17,661 nucleotides of DNA from an uncultured Oenococcus sp. (GTDB lineage Bacteria > Bacillota > Bacilli > Lactobacillales > Lactobacillaceae): NCBI GenBank assembly GCA_934229385.1, contig CAKQDH010000010.1, forward strand, positions 1 to 17,661. The letters are read 5' to 3'. A model generated the notes under the pieces. It was not told the DNA's origin. It saw only the letters and a list, made by a program, of their open reading frames with translations, and did not search any database. The translations under genes were made by a program, and so were the position numbers. Positions 1 through 8,783 of the stretch are shown here, piece by piece (the stretch's first letter is position 1; each line of letters opens with the position of its first letter).

Positions 1-99
1 GCCTTCGCCATTAATCCGGTCCCTGGCGGTATCGGGACGGTTACCAACGCCATGTTACCTTTAAGAGTGGTAGAAGCGATGAAAAAAAGTAAACCATGA
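1..99 (+). CDS. folD: FolD-like methylenetetrahydrofolate dehydrogenase/cyclohydrolase, C-terminal end only
   Basis: Partial gene; only the last 32 codons and the TGA lie in the window. The frame reads NPVPGGIGTVTNAML, which matches the conserved C-terminal FolD signature (TPVPGGVGPMTxAML in most members). It is followed by a short helix and a lysine-rich tail, which is the normal end of the family. FolD interconverts 5,10-methylene- and 5,10-methenyl-tetrahydrofolate with NADP and hydrolyses the latter to 10-formyl-tetrahydrofolate in the cytosol. The stop overlaps the next start as ATGA (96-99), so the following folate gene is probably translationally coupled to it. The first 90 bases are about 50% GC with codons such as GCC, GGC, ACC and CCG, unlike every other gene here. 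The call rests on one motif, so a FolD-like paralogue remains possible. Confidence 0.72.
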   Translation, partial: AFAINPVPGGIGTVTNAMLPLRVVEAMKKSKP

Positions 100-671
100 A
101 AAATAACGTTAAATTTACAAAAAAAGCTCTACGCCAATCAGCAAGAAAAAAACAAATTTATCTCACAGCTTCTTATCGAGAAAAAGCTGGAAATCAAATT
201 CAAAAACAAATTATTAATTTACCTGAATTTAAGAAAGCTAAAACAATTTTTTGTTATCTAGCTACTAAAAAAGAAGTCCCTACTAATCAAATCATAGAAA
301 AGGCTTACCATATGCAAAAAACTTTAGCCGTTCCTCATATAGAAGATAAACAGAACATGTCAGCTATAATTCTAAATTCTCATTTACCCCTAAAAAAAAA
401 TCGTTATGATATATGGGAACCCTCTAACGGCCAACAAATATCCCCCACTAATCTTGACTTAATCATTCTTCCTTCTTTAGCAGCTGATAAAGTTGGCTTC
501 AGATTAGGCCACGGGGCCGGATATTACGATAGATATCTAAAAAATTATAATTGCCGAACTAAAATTCTTTTACCAGTATTTGCTAACTTTTTATATACAC
601 GTTTGCCTCACAATTCTTATGATATTAGGGCAAACCTTGTTATTTCTGAGAATCAAGTTATTTATGAATAA
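96..671 (+). CDS. 5-formyltetrahydrofolate cyclo-ligase
   Basis: Converts 5-formyl-tetrahydrofolate to 5,10-methenyl-tetrahydrofolate with ATP, returning the storage folate to the one-carbon pool; cytosolic. The length of 191 residues is usual for the family. The hallmark segment at residues 126-148 (PSLAADKVGFRLGHGAGYYDR) corresponds to the family motif with RLGxGxGYYDR. The N-terminal KKALRQ at 9-14 fits the basic segment that opens these enzymes and contacts ATP. The C-terminal LP..SYDIRANLVISE fits the closing strand. No good Shine-Dalgarno precedes the ATG. Instead the start overlaps the stop of the folD-like gene by four bases, which supports coupled translation and gives a sensible pathway pair. 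Unusually, the motif has Ala (LAADK) where an aromatic or Phe residue is common. The family assignment is secure; the substrate follows from the family. Confidence 0.9.
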   Translation: MKNNVKFTKKALRQSARKKQIYLTASYREKAGNQIQKQIINLPEFKKAKTIFCYLATKKEVPTNQIIEKAYHMQKTLAVPHIEDKQNMSAIILNSHLPLKKNRYDIWEPSNGQQISPTNLDLIILPSLAADKVGFRLGHGAGYYDRYLKNYNCRTKILLPVFANFLYTRLPHNSYDIRANLVISENQVIYE

Positions 672-686
672 AATAAAAATTACTGA

Positions 687-709
687 AAATAAATTAAAAA
701 AATTTATTT
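687..709. terminator. A/T-only hairpin in the convergent gap (possible bidirectional terminator)
   Basis: Two perfect 9-base arms, AAATAAATT (687-695) and AATTTATTT (701-709), surround a five-A loop. The hairpin lies between the stop of the cyclo-ligase and the stop of the small membrane protein gene, exactly where a shared terminator would sit. It has no G/C pair, so its stability is poor and the call is tentative. Confidence 0.3.
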
Positions 710-717
710 AAATTACT

Positions 718-855
718 TTACAATAAACCAATAACTAATAAAACTACCCAAATAATTACGATTCCAATACATAAACTAAACAAAAAGTCCCAGACAGGAT
801 GCCGTCTTGAAAAATTATTAGATTTTTTTTCTTTATTCTCTTTATTTTGAGCCAT
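718..855 (-). CDS. Small single-span membrane protein, 45 aa, unknown function
   Basis: Not recognised as a named family. The product starts MAQNKENKEKKSN, a very charged, lysine-rich head (residues 1-13), then SRRHPVWDF (16-24). A continuous hydrophobic stretch of about 21 residues runs to the C-terminus (25-45, ending VVLLVIGLL). This predicts one transmembrane helix with the basic N-terminus inside the cell. A strong AGGAGA (865-870) sits nine bases before the ATG, the best ribosome binding site in this part of the window, and this is the main evidence that the gene is real. It converges with the cyclo-ligase gene 46 bases away and lies downstream of addA on the same strand, separated by 188 A/T-rich bases. 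It could be a membrane-associated regulatory or assembly peptide; nothing visible supports a specific role. Confidence 0.72.
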   Translation of the reverse strand: MAQNKENKEKKSNNFSRRHPVWDFLFSLCIGIVIIWVVLLVIGLL

Positions 856-933
856 TTTTATAATTCTCCTAAATTAAACTACATCCAAATATAATTTATA
901 ATTTCTATATCAAATTTTCTTATTTAAACATTC

Positions 934-949
934 AAAAAAATATTTTTTT
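934..949. other. A7-TA-T7 palindrome downstream of addA
   Basis: A perfect 16-base A/T palindrome lies about 95 bases past the addA stop, in the 188-base gap before the small membrane protein gene. It could be a weak terminator for addA or simply a bent A-tract near the promoter of the next gene. Nothing else in the gap is convincing. Confidence 0.2.
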
Positions 950-1043
950 CACTTCATATTTTATACTTTAATTTTTTACATTAATAATCTACTTTAAACA
1001 CTTTTTCAAAATCAAATTAAATTCTTAGTGAAATTTAAAAAAA

Positions 1044-4000
1044 TTAATTTACTTTTATAGTTTGGTTTTCTGATAATAAATATAAATATTTATTATCAAC
1101 TGATCGGTTCCAAATTTTTGAAAGCGCTAAAGCATATAAATTAAGTTGGCCAGAATAACGCTTAAGAATATCTTTTATAGATGTATTAAATGTTAAGTGG
1201 TCTGTTTTATAATCAAACAAATAAATCCCACCATTTGTTTTCACATACCCATCAATAATTCCGTGAATCAAAATTTTCTGATTATCATTTTCAAAACCTT
1301 CAAAAACATCTTTAGCGCTCATTAAAAGAGAAAAGGGTACTTCTCGATACGTTTGTTTAGGATTTGCTAAAACTTTTTTACCAAGTTTACTTTGATAAAA
1401 GCCCATAATAGATGAAATATCAATTAATTTAGCTACTCTTTTACTCAAAATTTTTTGTTTAATTAAATTTTGGATTAATTCATTAATGTTTTTATAAGAA
1501 GGGGTATGGTTTAAATTAATTTCTTGAAGAACTAGATGTGTGGCACTACCCACTTCAGCCGAAGTAGGTTTTTGCATTTCACTTTGAGAAATAAATTGTG
1601 GATCTTCAAGATCCTCTTTTAAATAGCGACCCGTATTAGCAGATTTATTTATATCCAGAGTCGAGTAATTAGTTAACTGATCAATATCAGGGTCATCAAA
1701 CAAGCGTTTAATTTCAGAAACCGATTGATAAGCAGTGGTTTTGGTAGCCATAATATGTGGATACTGAAAGTTTAGAATATGAGAGATTTTTTTAACTTTA
1801 GGAACCTTAAATTTAGAATATGTCTTTGTTTGTTCTCGCTTTAATTTGCTTAAAAATTCACCAGATGAAAGTTGGTTTAAATCCTGTTTATCAAATTTAT
1901 TTATATTTTCATTATCATAAAATTTTATATTAAATTTAGCCGGATTCTTTATGAACTTTTTTGAAATGACAGGGGTGTTAACTTTCTTTGTAATTTCAGG
2001 ATATCTAGAGATTGCCGGCCCAATCCATTCCAAATAATTTTTAGCTTTATTCCTAAATTCTAAGGGCAATAAAAATTGATTTTTATCGGTTTTATCTTGC
2101 CACTTTCGTATTAATCCTTGGGTATCACTCATATTATCTTTTGTTTTAGCAATTATATACAACCTTTGTTCTGCCCTAGTCATAGCAACATACAATTTTC
2201 TCATTTCTTCAGATAAATTAGCTTTTTTATTAAGGTCTAAAATAACCTGCCTTTGTAAAGGGGACTCAATTAAACGATTTTGTGTATTTAAATAATTAAT
2301 TCCTATTCCCCAGCGGCTATTTAAAATATAAGATTTTTTTGTATCTTCTGTATTAAAATTTTTACCAATATCATTTAAAAAAACAATAGGAAACTGAAGA
2401 CCCTTGCTCCCATGGATTGTCATAACTTGGACAGCGTTATCTACAGCTTTAGGCTTAGGATTATTAAGATCCTTTTCCCGTTTCTTCATCCTTCTTATAA
2501 ATTGAACAAACTGAAATAAACCCTTAAAACCATTTTTTTCATAATCTGCAGCCCTTTCGTATAAAGTATGTAAATTAGTTTGCCTTTGCAGACCCCCAGG
2601 CATACCTCCAACATAATCCAGATAACCTGTTTTTTCATAAATTTCCCAAATTAAAGGAACCAATCCTTCCCGTTGGACCACATTTTTAAAGTGTTTTAGT
2701 TGGTGAACAAACCTTTTTAACTTTGAATAAATTTCGAGAGTATTATCGGGAATATTACTATTTCGATTATTATTATAAAAGTCAAAAACAGCCTGATAAT
2801 AATTACCTTCAGGATGTTTAATTCGTAAAAAAGCTAATTGATTTTCATCGAAACCCACAATTGGGGAACGTAATACAGCTGTGAGGGGTATATCTTGAAA
2901 GGGGTTATCAATAACTGTAAGTAACGACATCATAACTTGAATTTCAGTAGTTTTGAAATAATTATTAGCTTTATTTATTTCTTTTGGTATATTATACTGT
3001 GAAAAAACATCCGAAAATGCTAACTCGTTACTATGAGTCGGTGAAATTACTGCTATATCACTATAAGAAATAGGACGCATTTTGCGTAAATTCTTATCAT
3101 AAATAGTTTCTCTATTATTCACTAAATTTTTAATTTTCTGTGCTACTATTTTTGCTTGAATATTCTCGGCATCATCTGGTTGATAATTTATTGCCGAAAA
3201 ATTTTTATTTTTTTGATCATTTTTATTCCTATAAATGACCAAGGATATTTCTGAATTAATTTCTTTAGGATAATAATTTGCTCCAAACTTTAATTTAGAG
3301 GGCCCAGAATATCTAACATCACCAATTTGGTTATCCATTATCTGCCCAAAAATTATATTAATAAAATTATCTATATTTCTACTTGAACGGAAATTTTCAG
3401 AAAGGTTTATTAGCTCATTTTTGTTATCATAGCTTAAATACCTCCTATTTTTCTGAACAAATAAAGTTGGATCTGCTAAACGAAAACGATAAATAGATTG
3501 TTTAATATCTCCAACCATAAAACGGTTATTATTCTTTGAAATTTTATCTAAAATAACATCTTGAAGACGGTTATTATCTTGATACTCATCAGTCAAAATT
3601 TCATAATATTGATCTTGTAATCTTTTTCTTACCTGATAAGCCTGCTGACTAGAACTATTTAAAATATCACAAGCCGCGTGTTCAATATCGATAAATTCCA
3701 TCAAATGGCGATGTTGTTTTTCTAGTCTATAAGCTTTTCTAAAAACTTTAACAACCTTAATTAACTTTTGAACTAATTTCCGGCTCACTTTTATGAGACT
3801 TAAATTATAGTTCTCATCCATCAGAAAATAATTTTCAATAAAATCGTTCCATTGAGCTTTCATTATTTTATTTGAATTACTAATTTGGTGGTGGATTTGC
3901 TTTTGGCCTTCATTAGAATTTTTCGGAATCCTATTTAAAATTTGAAAACTAAAACTATTAAGTAGATCTCTAACTTGATCCCAATCCTGAGCCCTTTTAA

Positions 4001-4796
4001 CCTGGTTTTCTAACTGTTTAATTATATTTAATTGATTAACAAAACTTTTTATGTCTTTTGTGAGATAGACACCTTGAGCCATTTTTATAATTGATTTATG
4101 AGTTCTTATAAGTCGCTTAAAAGCATTACTTAATTCAGGAGCTATATGTTCTTTATATATTCTGCTATTAATTAAACCTGAATTTCCTATATTATAAAAA
4201 GTCACTAGGTTATTAAGCCATTCGTCAGGATTCTCATTAGCATCGGCAAATTCATCCATAGAGAACACTAATTCTGTCAGTCCATCATCACTTCTATCAT
4301 TAGAAAAATTTTCAGTTAACTTAAAAAAACTATTATCTTTATCATCAGCATACAGGTCTTCTCGAACTTGATTCCAAACCCTTTCTTTTAAAAGTTGAAT
4401 TTCTGTTTCATCAGAAAGAACTCTAAAATTAGGATCAACACCTAAAATATAATAATATCTCAACAACAGCTTCTGGCAATAAGCATCCATAGTATCAATA
4501 TCAGCAACCGGAACTTTTCTAATCTGTGAAAGTAATTTTCTTTTCAATTTCCTATCATATGTTTTAGAAAAATCTTCCCTTAAAGATTTTTGTAATCGAT
4601 CACGTAGTTCTTTAGCAGCGGCTCTAGTAAAAGTGACTATCAAAAGCCGATCAATATTAATACCCTTTTTTTCTACTAGATTAAGTATTCTTTCTACTAA
4701 AACCCTCGTTTTTCCAGACCCAGCAGAAGCAGATACTAGAATATTACCTTGAGGTGTGTCATAAATAGCTTTTTTTTGATTTTCTGTATATTCCAC
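1044..4796 (-). CDS. addA: ATP-dependent helicase/nuclease subunit A (AddA/RexA)
   Basis: Motor and nuclease subunit of the AddAB (RexAB) complex, which unwinds and trims double-strand breaks to make 3' tails for RecA. All UvrD-type helicase motifs are visible: Walker A AGSGKT at residues 25-30, the TFTRAAA motif at 56-62, Walker B DEYQD at 404-408, GDIKQSIYRFR at 430-440, VMTIHGSKGLQF at 792-803 and LYVAMTRAEQRL at 869-880. The C-terminal PD-(D/E)XK nuclease is present, with D1182 in GIIDGY, D1195 and K1197 in FDYKTD, and the following GQLNLY. The 1250 residues are a normal length. The start is GTG. Its first base is the last base of the addB TAG stop, and AAGGA inside the end of addB supplies the ribosome binding site, so translation is coupled. 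There is no sign of inactivation. Confidence 0.95.
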   Translation of the reverse strand: MEYTENQKKAIYDTPQGNILVSASAGSGKTRVLVERILNLVEKKGINIDRLLIVTFTRAAAKELRDRLQKSLREDFSKTYDRKLKRKLLSQIRKVPVADIDTMDAYCQKLLLRYYYILGVDPNFRVLSDETEIQLLKERVWNQVREDLYADDKDNSFFKLTENFSNDRSDDGLTELVFSMDEFADANENPDEWLNNLVTFYNIGNSGLINSRIYKEHIAPELSNAFKRLIRTHKSIIKMAQGVYLTKDIKSFVNQLNIIKQLENQVKRAQDWDQVRDLLNSFSFQILNRIPKNSNEGQKQIHHQISNSNKIMKAQWNDFIENYFLMDENYNLSLIKVSRKLVQKLIKVVKVFRKAYRLEKQHRHLMEFIDIEHAACDILNSSSQQAYQVRKRLQDQYYEILTDEYQDNNRLQDVILDKISKNNNRFMVGDIKQSIYRFRLADPTLFVQKNRRYLSYDNKNELINLSENFRSSRNIDNFINIIFGQIMDNQIGDVRYSGPSKLKFGANYYPKEINSEISLVIYRNKNDQKNKNFSAINYQPDDAENIQAKIVAQKIKNLVNNRETIYDKNLRKMRPISYSDIAVISPTHSNELAFSDVFSQYNIPKEINKANNYFKTTEIQVMMSLLTVIDNPFQDIPLTAVLRSPIVGFDENQLAFLRIKHPEGNYYQAVFDFYNNNRNSNIPDNTLEIYSKLKRFVHQLKHFKNVVQREGLVPLIWEIYEKTGYLDYVGGMPGGLQRQTNLHTLYERAADYEKNGFKGLFQFVQFIRRMKKREKDLNNPKPKAVDNAVQVMTIHGSKGLQFPIVFLNDIGKNFNTEDTKKSYILNSRWGIGINYLNTQNRLIESPLQRQVILDLNKKANLSEEMRKLYVAMTRAEQRLYIIAKTKDNMSDTQGLIRKWQDKTDKNQFLLPLEFRNKAKNYLEWIGPAISRYPEITKKVNTPVISKKFIKNPAKFNIKFYDNENINKFDKQDLNQLSSGEFLSKLKREQTKTYSKFKVPKVKKISHILNFQYPHIMATKTTAYQSVSEIKRLFDDPDIDQLTNYSTLDINKSANTGRYLKEDLEDPQFISQSEMQKPTSAEVGSATHLVLQEINLNHTPSYKNINELIQNLIKQKILSKRVAKLIDISSIMGFYQSKLGKKVLANPKQTYREVPFSLLMSAKDVFEGFENDNQKILIHGIIDGYVKTNGGIYLFDYKTDHLTFNTSIKDILKRYSGQLNLYALALSKIWNRSVDNKYLYLLSENQTIKVN

Positions 4797-7700
4797 TATT
4801 TGCTTTCCTTTCTTTTATTTTTTAATTTATCAATAATCTCTTTTTTAGAAAGCCTATGTTCTTTTTCGTATTCATTTTCTGGCAATAAAGGATCAAAATT
4901 CATAATAGCTTTGTAAGGCGAATATTTAAAAGGAGTTTGCTTGCCTAACTTCTTATAAGGCTTCATTAAAATATCACCATTATAGATATCTTTAGAAGCT
5001 TGAATAATTAGTTCTTCAGTATGTTTTAAAAAGGCATCTAAATTATCTTCTTGGATAATATTTGACTTTTTATTACTTAGTTCACCGTTTTTAGTTTTAT
5101 AAAAAGGATAAACTAAAGAAGGACCTGTTCTCTTGATGAGACTTTTATCTAAACCTTTTATTAATTTCGGATTATCAACTAAAATACCTTGGTATTTATG
5201 TTTTTTTAATAAAGCTTCTTCTAATTTCTTTTTCTTAAGATCTTTATACCGCAAAGTAGCGTTTAAAATATGCAAATAAAGTGCCCCAACTAATGAAGCC
5301 GGCTTAGATGTGTTTTTAAGCTTTGATATATTATGTTTGAGAACATCTAAATAAGTTAGCAATTGCATAGATGTTCCATAATAAGCTTGACTAAAATCGA
5401 AACCCCAATTACCAGATTTATAATCTATTATTCCAAAATAATCTTTATTACTAACTTTCATAGAATCAATACGGTCAATACGTCCCTTTACATTAACCCT
5501 TTTATTATGCGGCAAATCGAAACTAAGACCCTTTAATTTCTCATGAGGTCCAAATACTAATTCAGTTTTTTGTGGTTTCATAGAAGTAAACTTCTGTTGA
5601 CTTTGCATCGCTTGCACCATCTGTTCAATGGTAGATTTTAGCTGTTTGGTTATATAACTCATGCGATAAGAACTAGATAAAATAACATACTGAAAGTTAT
5701 CGGGATCGTTTATAATATTGGACACATTTTTAGAAACTAATTTTTTTATGCCATTTTTACTTAAATGAGCAAGATCAATCTTATCTCTATGAATTTGTTT
5801 ATTAATGTGGTCTAAAGCTTCATGAAAAAATTGACCTGTGGAAGCTGAAGAAAGTTCAAATTCTTCTCTTTCTTGGAGCTTAAGCCCATATTTTAGAAAA
5901 TATTCATATGGATCTTTGAAAAATGATTCTAATTGAGAAATAGAAATATTTAATAAGGGGCCATATAATTGTTCAACAATATGTGGGTCTAAATTATGAG
6001 GGGTGTTTTTATATTTAATGCTGTTCAATAAGGTTTGGGTTAAATTATTAAAATTAGGATCATTTTTTAGCTGCTTATAAATATAAACCCATGATGAATT
6101 TAAATCTTCTTTATGATAATTAGCTTGAATTACTTGAATTAAATGATGAAGAGTTGATCTCTTTGAACCCACATAAGAAATAACTGATTTTTGGTTATTA
6201 TCTGGAATAGTAGGTTTATCTATAATATGCAGACCAAAGTATTCTTGAATTCGTCTAACATAAGGAGAAATATCAACCGGTAAATCGCCTTTCGTATTTT
6301 TTGTATAAGTAAAAATTAACTTCTCTTTTCCTGCCGTAAATGCTAAATAATTTAAAAATGGTTCTTGGGCCATCAATTGGTCTGATGGGTCATTTAAATA
6401 TTTATCATTATTTAAATTACGAGAAATTTGTATAATATCATCATCACCAAATATATTGCTATTTTCCATTCTTTCAGGCATATTTTCGTCATTGGAGCCA
6501 ATCATAAAAACAACTTTACGATTTTTCATTTGATAAGCTCCAGTTTCTGAAATCATAACCTGGTCCAAAGTAGACGGTATTTGAGAATAATTAGACCCCT
6601 CAAAACCTGCATAAAGAAGATTCCAAAAGTCCTGAGCTATAAAGGGTTTATCTCCTAAAATTTGCACACTTTCATCTAAAAGTAAACAAAAAGTTTTCCA
6701 AACTTGTTCAATTTCATCAGAATGAGTAATATTAGCAGCTTTTACAGCCATATTTCTCTGCTCTTTAAGACGCTTTATCACCCCATTATTTTGCAAAAAT
6801 TTATATAAAATACCAGCAGCTTCTTTATTCGTTTTAGCCTGATAAAAACATTTGTAAAACTTTGGTAAAGAATCTCTAATTAAATGTCGAATTAAATTAA
6901 CTCGCTTTGTAGCTTTTAAATCTTGTTTTGTTAATACATAATCTTCATCTTCATTAGAAGCCCATATATAAGGCCAATCTTCTTTTTGTGTCCATTTATT
7001 ACCCTGATAACCGTTTTTTAAAACTAAATTTTCAGTAAGCCACACATCTCTTCGATAATCATCAAGAGAAATATAGACCCCTTTGTTATTTGGATCAAAC
7101 GGTATTACTAATTCTGTCTTTAAAAACCGCATTACATCATCATAACGATAGTTTACTTTACGTTCAGGATTGTAAATATCAAAAATCGATCTTATTAATT
7201 CTACTAAGGGATGGTTAGACATAGATTTTAAAATGTCTTTAAAATAAGGAATCTCTTGGTTTTGAAATACCGGATCAAAAATATTTTCATACATATCTAG
7301 ATTGCGTGTTAATATTAAAAAATCTGAATATCGATATTTCCCCGAAGCCACCATATGCCTTATATTAGTGGCCACTTGGTCAAGTTCTGAATAAAGATTA
7401 TCTGTTTGGTAAATTCGAATTGCATTAGAAGAAATATTTTTATCAGCAGAAATACGACCAAAATTGGTCGATTGAACCCAATATTTTTCTAATTTACTAA
7501 TATTTGGACTAACTCGTAATTTATTAACTTTAATTGAATATAAACATTTTATATGATTATTTTGAGCAAATCGATAAAGATCATTAAATAATTTAGCAGT
7601 TTTAAAAAACAAATTCTCCTTTGCAGGCAAACCGTTCGTATATTCTCGATTTAAAATTAGAGCAATCGTAGTACTGGCAGAATATTGGATAAGTGTTTTA

Positions 7701-8362
7701 ACCAAACGATTTTCTTGGCCCGAAAATCTAGAAAAACCAGAAATAAAGAAATGATATCTTGACATATCATGATTTTCTAAATAATCACTTAACAAATTTA
7801 AAACGTTCGTTTGATCAAAGTATTTAGATTCGATCCTTCGAGTATATTCTGAATAGATAATAGAAAAATCATGAATTTTATCTTGTAGATCATTAGTTAT
7901 TCCAGATTTTTTATTTTGGTTAATTTTTATTAGATCATCTGCTGTTACATTGCCATCTTTCATTATAGAAATCTGCTTTGCAATTTGGCTAAGAAAACCT
8001 GGAAGTTCAGCTTCTCGATTAAAAAGAAAAAGATCATTTTTCTTATCTATAATAATCTGATAAAGTAACATATTAATCCCAGCAGGACTAATACGTTGTT
8101 TTTGGTATACCGAAGTTGTTCTAAGAAAATACCAAGCTAAACGTGGCAAAGATAAAATTTGAATGTTAGTTTGAGCACTAACATTTTTTTTAGGGTTAGA
8201 TAACTCCTTAAGGATTTCAATTTCAGACTCAAATTTGATATGGTTAGGAACTAAATAAAAAAATTTATCATTGGGATATTTCTTTTTTTGACTTTTCAAT
8301 ATTTCAACCATCTTTTTTTGATGATCATAACTATTTGTCCCTAATACAAACTGTAAAGCCAC
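4796..8362 (-). CDS. addB: ATP-dependent deoxyribonuclease subunit B (AddB/RexB)
   Basis: Second subunit of the AddAB/RexAB helicase-nuclease. The N-terminal part is a helicase-like fold without the Walker A loop: where Bacillus AddB has a GxxGxGKT loop, this protein reads LGTNSYDHQKKM. The C-terminal nuclease is intact, with RIDRID near 962-966 and DYKSG with D980 and K982. The four iron-sulfur cysteines of Bacillus-type AddB are absent: the first site reads FFKDPYEYF and the last cluster reads TPFKYSPYKAIMNFD. Both losses are typical of the RexB subtype of Lactobacillales, so they mark lineage rather than decay. The protein has 1188 residues. The start is GTG, chosen because AAGGAG (8372-8377) lies nine bases upstream and because MALQFVLG begins the first strand. 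It is co-transcribed with addA, which follows with a one-base overlap. Confidence 0.94.
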   Translation of the reverse strand: MALQFVLGTNSYDHQKKMVEILKSQKKKYPNDKFFYLVPNHIKFESEIEILKELSNPKKNVSAQTNIQILSLPRLAWYFLRTTSVYQKQRISPAGINMLLYQIIIDKKNDLFLFNREAELPGFLSQIAKQISIMKDGNVTADDLIKINQNKKSGITNDLQDKIHDFSIIYSEYTRRIESKYFDQTNVLNLLSDYLENHDMSRYHFFISGFSRFSGQENRLVKTLIQYSASTTIALILNREYTNGLPAKENLFFKTAKLFNDLYRFAQNNHIKCLYSIKVNKLRVSPNISKLEKYWVQSTNFGRISADKNISSNAIRIYQTDNLYSELDQVATNIRHMVASGKYRYSDFLILTRNLDMYENIFDPVFQNQEIPYFKDILKSMSNHPLVELIRSIFDIYNPERKVNYRYDDVMRFLKTELVIPFDPNNKGVYISLDDYRRDVWLTENLVLKNGYQGNKWTQKEDWPYIWASNEDEDYVLTKQDLKATKRVNLIRHLIRDSLPKFYKCFYQAKTNKEAAGILYKFLQNNGVIKRLKEQRNMAVKAANITHSDEIEQVWKTFCLLLDESVQILGDKPFIAQDFWNLLYAGFEGSNYSQIPSTLDQVMISETGAYQMKNRKVVFMIGSNDENMPERMENSNIFGDDDIIQISRNLNNDKYLNDPSDQLMAQEPFLNYLAFTAGKEKLIFTYTKNTKGDLPVDISPYVRRIQEYFGLHIIDKPTIPDNNQKSVISYVGSKRSTLHHLIQVIQANYHKEDLNSSWVYIYKQLKNDPNFNNLTQTLLNSIKYKNTPHNLDPHIVEQLYGPLLNISISQLESFFKDPYEYFLKYGLKLQEREEFELSSASTGQFFHEALDHINKQIHRDKIDLAHLSKNGIKKLVSKNVSNIINDPDNFQYVILSSSYRMSYITKQLKSTIEQMVQAMQSQQKFTSMKPQKTELVFGPHEKLKGLSFDLPHNKRVNVKGRIDRIDSMKVSNKDYFGIIDYKSGNWGFDFSQAYYGTSMQLLTYLDVLKHNISKLKNTSKPASLVGALYLHILNATLRYKDLKKKKLEEALLKKHKYQGILVDNPKLIKGLDKSLIKRTGPSLVYPFYKTKNGELSNKKSNIIQEDNLDAFLKHTEELIIQASKDIYNGDILMKPYKKLGKQTPFKYSPYKAIMNFDPLLPENEYEKEHRLSKKEIIDKLKNKRKESK

Positions 8363-8597
8363 AAGTATTAACTCCTTAAAAATTCTTTCAAACTAAAAAT
8401 AATTAGGAAATTTTTTAAAAATCCTTTAAAATTATTAAAAACCTTATTGTTCACTTAATCTTATAAAGCTACTATTATTAAATTAAAAATATTATTTTAA
8501 CCGAAAACTTTAAATCTTTTATTTTAATTAAAAAATTTCCATAATATTTTAAGAATAAATTTGTTTAATAACTATTTTATTAAAGACCAAAAATTAA

Positions 8598-8649
8598 AAT
8601 TGCTATTCAATTAATTTTATTATTAAATAAACCTTATTCAATAGCAATT
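8598..8649. repeat. Long inverted repeat, 10-bp perfect arms
   Basis: AATTGCTATT (8598-8607) pairs perfectly with AATAGCAATT (8640-8649). After one C/C mismatch three more pairs follow (8609-8611 with 8636-8638), and the loop can form an inner TTTAT/ATAAA stem (8616-8620 with 8627-8631). Read on the - strand, a T-rich stretch follows the outer arm, so it could be a second, weaker terminator for the uspA transcript. It could also be an RNA structure or protein site upstream of addB. Confidence 0.4.
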
Positions 8650-8700
8650 GGTTCCCTTAACCCATTTTACTTTTTTAAATAAGTACGCCTTTAAAGATAT

Positions 8701-8760
8701 AAAAAATAAAAGCTTTTTTTAAACTAATCTATATAATATTTTTTATCTAAAATAAAAAGC
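8701..8760 (-). terminator. Probable Rho-independent terminator of the uspA pair
   Basis: On the - strand, about 24 bases after the uspA stop, GCTTTTT (8754-8760) can pair with AAAAAGC (8712-8718). A T-rich run, TTTTATTTTTT (8701-8711), follows at once. The stem has only seven pairs with two G/C and a 35-base loop that may itself fold, so the strength is uncertain, but the position and T-tract fit. Confidence 0.4.
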
Positions 8761-8783
8761 CTATTTGCTAGTCTCATAAATTA

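Larger units (their letters stand above)
8363..8783. other. 421-base gap between uspA and addB
   Basis: No gene is supported in either direction; no open frame here has both a start and a plausible ribosome binding site. The gap must hold the end of the uspA transcript and the promoter of addB-addA. It contains the two hairpins listed separately and a short imperfect dyad, AGGA-TTTTTT-AAAAA-TCCT (8405-8425), just upstream of the addB ribosome binding site. No -35/-10 pair for addB stands out from the A/T background. Confidence 0.5.
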
